A stretch of DNA of 64,000 bases, from NCBI GenBank assembly GCA_964016885.1, contig OZ024740.1, positions 206,034,821 to 206,098,820 on the forward strand, given 5' to 3'. The notes beneath the pieces are model-generated. The model searched no databases, was not told where the DNA came from, and saw only the letters and a list, made by a program, of their open reading frames with translations. Made by a program: the position numbers and the translations under genes. Below, in pieces: positions 50,701-62,700 of the stretch (position 1 is its first letter; the number at the start of each line of letters is the position of its first letter). Origin of the DNA: Eledone cirrhosa (taxonomy: Eukaryota > Mollusca > Cephalopoda > Octopoda > Eledonidae).

Positions 50701-53700
50701 TGGTTGTAAGCTCAACATCCTAAACGCCTAGGCTATGGTTGTAAGCCCAACATCCTAAACACCTAGGCTATGGTTGTAAGGCCAACATCCTAAACACCTA
50801 GTCTATGGTTGTAAGCTCAACATCCTAAACGCCTAGGCTATGGTTGTAAGCCCAACATCCTAAACACCTAGGCTATGGTTGTAAGCCCAACATCCTAAAC
50901 ACCTAGTCTATGGTTGTAAGCTCAACATCCTAAACGCCTAGGCTATGGTTGTAAGCCCAACATCCTAAACACCTAGGCTATGGTTGTAAGGCCAACATCC
51001 TAAACACCTAGTCTATGGTTGTAAGCTCAACATCCTAAACGCCTAGGCTATGGTTGTAAGCCCAACATCCTAAACGCCTAGGCTATGGTTGTAAGCCCAA
51101 CATCCTAAACGCCTAGGCTATGGTTGTAAGCCCAACATCCTAAACGCCTAGGCTATGGTTGTAAGGCCAACATCCTAAACACCTAGGCTATGGTTGTAAG
51201 CCCAACATCCTAAACGCCTAGGCTATGGTTGTAAGGCCAACATCCTAAACACCTAGGCTATGGTTGTAAGCCCAACATCCTAAACACCTAGTCTATGGTT
51301 GTAAGCTCAACATCCTAAACGCCTAGGCTATGGTTGTAAGCCCAACATCCTAAAGACCTAGGCTATGGTTGTAAGGCCAACATCCTAAACACCTAGTCTA
51401 TGGTTGTAAGCTCAACATCCTAAATGCCTAGGCTATGGTTGTAAGCCCAACATCCTAAACACCTAGGCTATGGTTGTAAGGCCAACATCCTAAACACCTA
51501 GTCTATGGTTGTAAGCTCAACATCCTAAACACCTAGGCTATGGTTGTAAGCCCAACATCCTAAACGCCTAGGCTATGGTTGTAAGGCCAACATCCTAAAC
51601 ACCTAGGCCATGGTTGTAAGCCCAACATCCTAAACGCCTAGGCTATGGTTGTAAGGCCAACATCCTAAACACCTAGGCTATGGTTGTAAGCCCAACATCG
51701 TAAACACCTACGCTATAATTGTAAGCCCAACATCCTAAACACCTAGGCTATGGTTGTAAGCCCAACATCCTAAATGCCTAGGCTATGATTGTAAGCCCAA
51801 CATCCTAAACACCTAGGCTATGGTTGTAAGCCCAACATCCTAAACACCTAGGCTATGGTTGTAAGCCCAACATCCTAAACACCTAGGCTATGATTGTTAG
51901 CCCAACATCCTAAGTAGATATGTCACACTGTAGATACAGGTATATATGTCACACATGGTAGATATAAATAATGTCACACATGGTAGATATAGGTAGATAA
52001 TGTCACACATGGTAGATATAGGTAGATAATGTCACACATGGTAGATATAGGTAGATAATATGTCACACATGGTAGATATAGGTAGAAAATATGTCACACA
52101 TGGTAGATATAGGTAGATAATGTCACACATGGTAGATATAGGTAGATATGTCACACTGTAGGTACAGGTAGATATGTCACACATGATAGATGTAGGTAGA
52201 TAATGTCACACATGGTAGATATAGGTAGATAATATGTCACACATTGTAAATATAGGTAGATATGTCACACTGTAGATACAGGTAGATATGTCACACATGG
52301 TAGATATAGGTAGATATGTCACACATGGTAGATATAGGTAGATAATATGTCACACATGGTAGATATAGGTAGATAATATGTCACACATGGTAGATATAGG
52401 TAGATAATATGTCACACATGGTAGATATAGGTAGATATGTCACACGTGGTAGATATAGGTAGATATGTCACACATGGTAGATATAGGTAGATAATATGTC
52501 GCACATGGTAGATATAGGTAGATAATATGTCACTCACACATGAAATACATGCTAGAAATACAAAATCTTTAAAAAGTTTACTATATGTTTTCTGATAGCA
52601 AACTGCTTGAAACCACCCCTGATTCTATGATACAAAGCAGTTTGTTTTAACCCATTTGATACCCTAAGTTCTGCAATATAAATCTCTTCATTTTAAGGTG
52701 TTTTTTTATTTATTTAAAAACCTTCAATCACAATTTTAACTAAAAACAGTTATGTCCCAAATATGAGATTCATAATGAGATGGTTAGTTAAATTACTAAA
52801 ACCTTCCAAATACTTGATTATTCTCGGTATGATTTGTAAATTATCAGCAGTAACATTTATTAGAAATACTAGCAGAAAAACCACCCTTTGGGTGGTTTTC
52901 TGCTAGCATGTGTAGTGTGCATATTGATATTATACGCAAGTATATATACATGTAGATATGATACATCAAATAAAATCGTAATTGACAATATACACAGAAA
53001 TTGAACTAAGATTGCGTTACACTGTCTTATGTAATCAGTAGCGTAATCCATGATACATTAAAAAAAAACGATATGATATATAAACTGCATTAGGAGAAAA
53101 TTAGTGATGGAAATATATAAATGTTTAATTAAATGATCGCTAACCGGAAGTGTTTACATTTAAAAATTTTAAAGAAGTGAATCTTAAAATAAGCAACAAA
53201 ATTATTTATATTTAATCAAGAATAAAGAAGTTTAGTAGATAAATTATGTAATATTCATCCATTATTTATTCAAAGTAATCCAACTTATTTTACAAACGGG
53301 ATAAAAAAATATATTCTGGACGCAGTCCTGCATTCCTTACTTTATTATAGTTTAGATGGTATCAAAAAGGTTAAATACTCTTTGGTTAAAGTGTTCATAT
53401 TTATCTTAAAACCTTCCATTACGATCTGAGTTCAAATCCCACCGAGGTTGACTTTGCCTTTCATCCTTACGGGGTCAATAAAATAAAGTGCCAGTAATGC
53501 ACTGGGTATTTGCTGGCCTTGTGCCTAAAGTAGAAACGATTATAATTTTATGTAAGAAAAGGGCGGTGGATTGGCAGTATCGGTAGAGGGCCGGACACCA
53601 TGCTTTGACGCATAGAGTTACGGTCCTTGCCATTCTGAGTTCAAATCCCGACGAGGTTAACTTTGCTTTCATCCTTACGGGGTCGATAAAATAAAGTACC

Positions 53701-56700
53701 AGTAATGCACTGGGTAATTGCTGGCCTTGTGCCAAAAGTAGAAACAATTATAATTTTATGTAAGAAAAGTTTATACTTGAAACATCTACTTAACCCTTTA
53801 GCATTTCAACTGGCTGTATCCGGCCAGAATTTTCTTACCTCTTTCTGTTTAAACCAGTCATAACCAGCTGTTCATACTTATGTTAAGGTGTTATTCTCAA
53901 AATAAATAATATCAAAATATCATAGATTCAATATTATGTGAAATAAAGTGTTTACCATGAAAATACAATAGTATATATATAGGGTAATGTAAATGTTAAA
54001 GAGTTAAAAAATTAGTTGTATTATTAAGTCCCTACAGGGCGGTGGATTGGCAATATCGGTAGACAGTCGGACACCATGCTTTGCAGCATAGAATTACAGC
54101 CCTTTGCGGTCTGAGTTCAAATTCCGCCGAGGTTAACTTTGCCTTTCATCCTTAAAATAAAGCACCAGTAACGTATTGAGGTCGATTTAATCGACTTTTC
54201 CACCCCACTGACCTTGTGCCTATCCTAGAAATCATTATTAAGTCCCTACAAAATTTTATTTTCAAAACTAATTGAAATCTTGAAAACTAATTGAAAATCT
54301 TAAAAACTAATTGAAAATCTTCGACAGTGTATTATATTAGCAATAAGATAATGAAAGGCTTAACATGACTGGCTAAAATTTCAATTTCTCCTAATTTGTT
54401 CTTTTTCTTGATTACACAGCAGCACCCAATGAACATACATGTGAAGCGTTTTCATTCCTCTGCACAAATGGTGGTTGTATTCACATGTCATGGACTTGTG
54501 ATGGAGAGGATGACTGCAACGATAATTCTGATGAAGAAAATTGTCCAACAATAGAAACATGTGGAGAAGGAATGTTCCACTGTGTGCAATCTCCTGGCTG
54601 TATTCCACAAAGTTCTATTTGTAATGGTGTCAATGATTGTGTTGATCATTCTGATGAAATTGGTTGTTACTACAACCACACAAGTAGAAGTGAGTATTTT
54701 ATCTTGGGGTTGTCACAGGTAAAACAACTGATTTATATTTCATCTTGGGGTTGTTACTACAACCACACAACTAGAGGTCAGTATTTTATCTTAGGTTGTA
54801 ACAAAACAACTGATTTATCTCAACATCTAGAAATTATCATGGTTTGAGACTTTTGGAGAATTAGAGAGTTGTAATGATGGCAACATGACAAGAAGCACCC
54901 AGCCCACTCTGTAAAGTGGTCATATAGGTATCCCGACAAAAAGCACCCAGTACTCACTGTAAAGTGGTAGTGTATGAGATACAGCAAAAATTACCCAGCC
55001 CACACTGTAAAGTGATCCTGTAGGTGTCACGACAAAAAGCACCCAGTACTCACTGTAAATGAGGTTAGCGCTAGGAAGAGCATCCAGCTGTAGAAACCAA
55101 GCTAAAATCAGTTCTGTACGAGCAAGACATGGTCACCTGACCTGGCATTGCTCACAACAGGATAACCCATGCTAATGTGGAAAAATGGTGATGATGACAT
55201 TGATGTAAGTTCAAATCCCACTGTGGTCAGTTTTGCCTCTCATCTTTTCAACATTGATAAAATAAATAAAGTACCAGTTAAGCAGTGGGGGCTGGGGGTC
55301 GATATAATCAACTTTCCTCTCCCTCACTCCAAATTAACACACTATACCATCAATACACTTGCATGGGCTGGATGGATTGTCATGGTCAGAGACTAGACAG
55401 ATTGGAATGATAAATTAATATACTATACCAAATTAATACACTCACATGGGTTGGATGGATTGTCGTGGTCTAAACAGGCTGGAATGACAAATCCTACTCA
55501 TTACTTTCCATATTTCACATGGTTTCTACAGCCACTTTACAGAGTGAACTGGGTGCATTTTATCCTGGCACCATCACTAGACTAGTTGTCTAATTCTTGA
55601 CCGGACTAAAGGCACTGCTCTAACCCTGCATTGTCTTCAGTTGATTGCCATGTTTGCTTTTTATGTTGGGTTGAACAAGTGGTTTGTATTATGTTGTATC
55701 ACTAGCCAGTTCAGTCCAGTGTTATCTCCTTTTTATCATATGAGGGGGCTTCAATAAGTTTGTGGAAAAAGTACATAGCTAAAAATCATATGCAGGAATT
55801 TTGATCTCAATGCACCTGTATGTTCTCGTACAAATATCATAACATGTTCTAACATGAACGCTTAAATGCATGTTGCAACGTGGTGGCACCAGTCGGAAGT
55901 TAGCACCCGCTTGAGCAACATGGCCTCCATCAAAACATCAATATCACAGTGAAGCTAGGGTGGAAGAACAGCCTGATCATTGACACTTTTTAAAAGTATA
56001 TTTTCATTCTTATTGTTTCATGTCTATTTGGGTTTGTGCTATAAAGCTAATAATTTGGCAGCATCCTATTCTGGAATGGAAAAGTGATGGGAAGGGCCAG
56101 GCTGAGTAACCTATGGAATACCATCATCACAAGATGGTGGAGAATGGTTAGCCATGTGCTACACATGTCTACAAAGTGACCAGTGAGGTCTTTCTCAAAT
56201 GGAAGTCAGAGGAAAGGCAAGGAAATGAGGCAGACCATTCAAAACCTTGTTAAGAACTGTGGAGTAGGACCTGAGCTAGGAGCAGGCTCATGATATGGTT
56301 TGTGACCATGCTGGGTAGAGATCTCTCATCACTTGATGCTCCATAGGAAGCAGATGGAACTCAGAAGTACTCTAATTGAACCTTGGTTGAAGAAAGTCAG
56401 TTTAAAGAATAACTTTTATCACCTCACCTATGAACTCCACACCACTACATTCCCTTTTTATTTCTAATGCCTTGTACCACATGAAACCACATTAGCAAGA
56501 CATTCTTGAAATTAAAAAAACAGCATTTTGACTTTAAAGAGTAAAGACCCCCTTTAGTCACGAATGACCATGAGTTTTGCACCTAGAAAGTTTCCCTCCA
56601 GGACACAAGTGCAGGCAAAGTGTTTTTGTGGAAGACCAGCAGTCATCCATACATACCAGTCTTCCTTCTCCATGCCCCTGATGTTGTCCAAGACAAAGGC

Positions 56701-59700
56701 GAAGGCTGATACAGCTTAACACAAGTGATGTCGCAAATCCACACACCTTTCCTATGACTGGATCACATTAATGATTAAAGTCTTTACTTTAATATTGGAC
56801 TTTTCTCAGCAGTCTGTGTTCACTAATAAAGATATAATCATTTGAACTAACAAACCTGGTTTTCAATATTTTTTCCTTAGGATGTTAAGAGTTTCGTATA
56901 ATAATAATATGTAAATGTTTTTGTTTGCAGACAGGGTTCCAACGAAATGTGCTGACTCTGAGTTCTTATGTGAACATGACAGCGACAGTTGCTTACCTTA
57001 TTGGAAAGCTTGTGATGGTCAAATTGACTGTCTTAATGGCCGAGATGAAGAATTTGGAATGTGTAAAGGTTAGTATTATTGTATATAGTAAATGTATAGC
57101 ATTTAATGTATATAGTAAATGTATAGCATTTAATTTATAACATTTAGTGTATAGGTTAGTAATTGTGTATAGTAAATGTATAACATTTAGTGTATAGGTT
57201 AGTAATTGTGTATAGTAAATGTATAACATTTAGTGTAAAGGTTAGTATTATTGTATATAGTAAATGTATAACATTTAGTGTAAAGGTTAGTATTATTGTG
57301 TATAGCATTTAATGTATAATATTTAGTGTAAAGGTTAGTATTGTATTGGCAGTATCGGTAGAGGGTTGGACGCCATGTTTTCTAGCATAGTTACGTCCCT
57401 TTACAGTCTGAGTTCAAATCCCGCCGAGGTTAACTTTGTCTTTCATCCTTATGAGGTCGATAAAATAAAGTATCAGTAATGTACTGGGTAATTGCTGGCC
57501 TTGTGCCTAAAGTAGAAACAATTATTGTATATAGTAAATGTATAACATTTAGTGTATAGGTTAGTATTATTGTATATAGTAAATGTATAACATTTAGTGT
57601 AAAGGTAGTATTATTGTATATAGTAAATGTATAATATTTAGTGTAAAGGTAGTATTATTGTATATAGTAAATGTATAATATTTAGTGTAAAGGTAGTATT
57701 ATTGTATATAGTAAATGTATAACATTTAGTGTAAAGGTAGTATTATTGTATATAGTAAATGTATAATATTTAGTGTAAAGGTAGTATTATTGTATATAGT
57801 AAATGTATAATATTTAGTGTAAAGGTAGTATTATTGTATATAGTAAATGTATAATATTTAGTGTAAAGGTTAGTATTATTGTGTATAGTAAATGTATAAT
57901 ATTTAGTGTAAAGGTTAGTATTATTGTATATAGTAAATGTATAATATTTAGTGTAAAGGTTAGTATTATTGTGTATAGTAAATGTATAATATTTAGTGTA
58001 AATGTTAGTATTATTGTATATAGTAAATGTATAACATTTAGTGTAAAGGTAGTATTATTGTATATAGTAAATGTATAATATTTAGTGTAAAGGTTAGTAT
58101 TATTGTGTATAGTAAATGTATAATATTTAGTGTAAAGGTTAGTATTATTGTATATAGTAAATGTATAACATTTAGTGTATAGGTTAGTATTGTATATAGT
58201 AAATGTATAATATTTAGTGTAAAGGTTAGTATTATTGTATATAGTAAATGTATAATATTTAGTGTAAAGGTAGTATTATTGTATATAGTAAATGTATAAT
58301 ATTTAGTGTAAATGTTAGTATTATTGTATATAGTAAATGTATAACATTTAGTGTAAAGGTTAGTATTATTGTATATAGTAAATGTATAATATTTAGTGTA
58401 AAGGTAGTATTATTGTATAGAGTAAATGTATAATATTTAGTGTAAAGGTTAGTATTATTGTATATAGTAAATGTATAATATTTAGTGTAAAGGTTAGTAT
58501 TATTGTATATAGTAAATGTATAATATTTAGTGTAAAGGTAGTATTATTGTATATAGTAAATGTATAACATTTAGTGTAAAGGTAGTATTATTGTATATAG
58601 TAAATGTATAATATTTAGTGTAAAGGTTAGTATTATTGTATATAGTAAATGTATAACATTTAGTGTAAAGGTTAGTATTATTGTATATAGTAAATGTATA
58701 ATATTTAGTGTAAAGGTAGTATTATTGTATAGAGTAAATGTATAATATTTAGTGTAAAGGTTAGTATTATTGTATATAGTAAATGTATAATATTTAGTGT
58801 AAAGGTTAGTATTATTGTATATAGTAAATGTATAATATTTAGTGTAAAGGTAGTATTATTGTATATAGTAAATGTATAACATTTAGTGTAAAGGTAGTAT
58901 TATTGTATATAGTAAATGTATAATATTTAGTGTAAAGGTTAGTATTATTGTATATAGTAAATGTATAACATTTAGTGTAAAGGTAGTATTATTGTATATA
59001 GTAAATGTATAACATTTAGTGTAAAGGTAGTATTATTGTATATAGTAAATGTATAATATTTAGTGTAAAGGTTAGTATTATTGTATATAGTAAATGTATA
59101 ACATTTAGTGTAAAGGTAGTATTATTGTATATAGTAAATGTATAACATTTAGTGTAAAGGTAGTATTATTGTATATAGTAAATGTATAATATTTAGTGTA
59201 AAGGTTAGTATTATTGTATATAGTAAATGTATAACATTTAGTGTAAAGGTAGTATTATTGTATATAGTAAATGTATAATATTTAGTGTAAAGGTAGTATT
59301 ATTGTGTATAGTAAATGTATAATATTTAGTGTAAAGGTTAGTATTATTGTATATAGTAAATGTATAACATTTAGTGTATAGGTTAGTATTGTATATAGTA
59401 AATGTATAATATTTAGTGTAAAAGTTAGTATTGTATATAGTAAATGTATAACATTTAGTGTAAAAGTTAGTATTGTATATAGTAAATGTATAACATTTAG
59501 TGTAAAAGTTAGTATTGTATATAGTAAATGTATAACATTTAGTGTATAGGTTAGTATTGTATATAGTAAATGTATAATATTTAGTGTATAGGTTAGTATT
59601 GTATATAGTAAATGTATAATATTTAGTGTAAAAGTTAGTATTGTATATAGTAAATGTATAACATTTAGTGTAAAAGTTAGTATTGTATATAGTAAATGTA

Positions 59701-62700
59701 TAACATTTAGTGTATAGGTTAGTATTGTATATAGTAAATGTATAACATTTAGTGTATAGGTTAGTATTGTATATAGTAAATGTATAACATTTAGTGTAAA
59801 AGTTAGTATTGTATATAGTAAATGTATAACATTTAGTGTATATTATATGCTGAGGATGTATCGTGGCCGAATGATTAAGGAATTCACTTTGCATTCATTA
59901 GTCCCTGGTTCCATCCCATTGTGATGTCTTGGGGGCAAGTGTTATTTACTATAGCCTCGGGCTGGACCATGTTTTGTGAATGAAATTGAGTAGATGGAAA
60001 CTGTTTGAAAGCACATCAGATGGACTAGACCTGTAATTGCTGTATGTTTAATTTAAAATATGGTAATAAATAGGTAGGTTGTTTTTATGTGATACATTAG
60101 GTAAATGTGAAGAAACTTTCTTTCAGAGGAACTGCGTGTACCGAATCTCTGGTATTCCAAAATAACCAGCAACAGTGTTTTACTTTCTTGGGAGGTGATC
60201 AAAAATATCTCTGGCAATATATCCTATATGCCAAGTATTGTGTAAGTTGAAATTTAATGAAATTATTCTAAATTTGCACCATTTTCATTATCTGCACCAT
60301 TATCTTTCTCTTTCGTGTGTGTGTATGTGTGCAATATTTGTTATTAATAGTGATTGTTTCACTGAAGCTATCAACACTTCACCTGATAATGTGACTGAAA
60401 GTCTAGAAATATTGAGATTTAGAACTTTGTTGTTCCAAACAAGCTGCAAAAGACTCAAGGAAATATGAAAAAAACTTATAAAAAAGTTAAAACTTGACCA
60501 TTGTCAAAGCTGATCATTCAGCTCTCATATAATGAATAATATCTACACTCTGCTTTCATTAAAGTAACAAGTACCGTGTTGATAATATATTATATATAAA
60601 GGTGCAAGCATGGCTGAAGGGTTATGGTGTTCACTTCACAACCAGTTGATACAGTGAATTGGACTGCCTTGTGGAAAATTCTGACAGATCAGTTGTCCTG
60701 ACAAGTTTGTATCAGTTCTGAGACGTTTTCTTGATGGTATGCAAGTTTGTGCTAATATAGGTGGACAGATGTCAGATCCCGTTGTTGTTGAAAATGGGGT
60801 AAAACAAGGGGATATACCAGCACCTACACTGTTTGCATTGTATTTCTCTATGATTTTCCTTATGGCATTTGATGACTGCACACATGGAATTTGTTCAACA
60901 GACAAGTTGGTTAAGATCAGACAGTTTGCTGCTAAAACAAAGGTGTACACTTCTTTAATACTTCAAGTTTTGTCTGTAAATTATTGTGATTTTGTTGCTC
61001 ACTCTGAGAGTGACATGCAGCACTGTTGGATTCTTTTTCGGAGGCATGCAGCACGTTAGGTCTGATAATCTGCCTGGCCAAGACAGTTTTCATCCATCAA
61101 CCTGCTTCGGGTAAGTACTTCACTGAGCCTAGCATATATGTATATGGCAAAACATTGAAGTTTGTTGATAAATTTGTGTATTTAGGCAGCACAGTTAACA
61201 TTGCAAACACCCTTGGTGATGAAATCTCTTTATGACCAACAAAAGCAAGTGATTCTTTTGGTAAATTAGATGGGTGTCTCTGGTGTCAACATGGGATTTC
61301 CATTAATACAAAGTTAAATGTATACAGAACATGTATATTGTCTTCATTGTTGTCTTCATTAGTGACTTCATGGCAGGATATATGTGTGTATGTACATGCT
61401 TTTATTTCTATCTCTGCTGTTGATAGCAAGAAGTTAAATGTAAATTTAGTGTTTTATATATATATGTATATATATATATATATAATCGTTTCAATCTGCA
61501 GAGAAGAACCATCCAATACATGGTTGAACCGTAGCAGCACTAAAGAAAGCGTCTACAACTTCACCAACCTCAAACCAGCAACCATCTATTATATGCTTGT
61601 ATTTGTGAAATTATCCAACAGCACTTACACCCGAATGTATAGTCCTGAGCATTTTGTTACAGTCAAGACAAATGATGGCAGTGAGTAGTCTTCAGGTTTT
61701 CTTGTTATTGTTTAACCCCTAACTCAGACCTGATTGAGCAGATCAATGATCCATTCCAGCCATGGCTATTGTCATTGTTACTTTCATCATTTATACCTGC
61801 TTTCCATACTGAGACTAGATGGGTTGGAACAACCTAGCTTGCTTGTTATGTTCTATATTTGGCATGGTTTCTATGGCTGGATACCCTTTCTGATACCAAT
61901 CACCTTACAGGATGTACTGGATACAGTTTTCATAACACTCGCAATAACACTTTATGGAATGGACAAGGTGTATTTTATCATGGCAGTTACACTAACACAT
62001 TACAGGATGTACTGGGTGCATTTTATCATTGCATCATCACTAGAGAGGTTGTCACACTCAACCCTAGCCCTATATTATCTCCATGATAACCTCTTTAGTG
62101 TTGATAAAATACATCCAGTGTACTCTGTATAGTAGTTGGTGATACAAATGTTAAATAAAAGACCAAAAAACTTCATTAGTTTTGTCAAAGACATGACAAT
62201 CTCCATTGTGCACTGCTGAGATTGAATGCACTGTGCACACAGTAAATTATGGAATGTAAGTGAGATGAAGGCCTCCAGTCCATCTGAGAAGTCAGTAGTT
62301 CCAATTAAGTACTGACGTGGCCTCTGACATCTCTTACTAACATGGAAAGTGGATTTTAAATGATAATGATGATTGAATTAAACAAGTATAATTTTAGGAA
62401 GAAAATTCATTCATTTAAAAAAAGAAGACAAAATCCTGTAAAAATCATTTTATGCCCACTGTTCTGACATAGGTTGGAATAATTTATATATAAATTTTAT
62501 TAGCGGATACCTTATCTCTTAGAATCCTAATAATCTTAACCCTTTCATTGACTCTATTTCTAATGAAATACAGACTATTTTAATTAATTAATGAAGAATT
62601 TTGATTTATTTACGAAAATTATTAATTATTTTGTTACTAAAATAGTAACTTAATGTAAGGTTCTTATATAAAATTATGTTGGAAGATTTTAATTTAAATT

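Noticed and set aside
41077..51912. CRISPR array (regular short repeats over 10 kb)
   Set aside because: The repeat is contiguous 35-bp tandem DNA with no spacers, in an intron of an animal gene; variation is by scattered substitutions.
57881..58078. Plus-strand repeated reading [15 protein letters not shown]
   Set aside because: Same minisatellite; open only where units are 45 bp long.
59238..59894. 218-residue minus-strand reading with a periodic [13 protein letters not shown] motif
   Set aside because: It is the minisatellite read on the other strand; the 42-bp unit is a multiple of three there, so the frame stays open by arithmetic. No start context, homology or splice support.
60739..61235. 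Functional reverse transcriptase gene
   Set aside because: Frameshift between the two readings and loss of the catalytic aspartate pair; it is embedded in intron 21.
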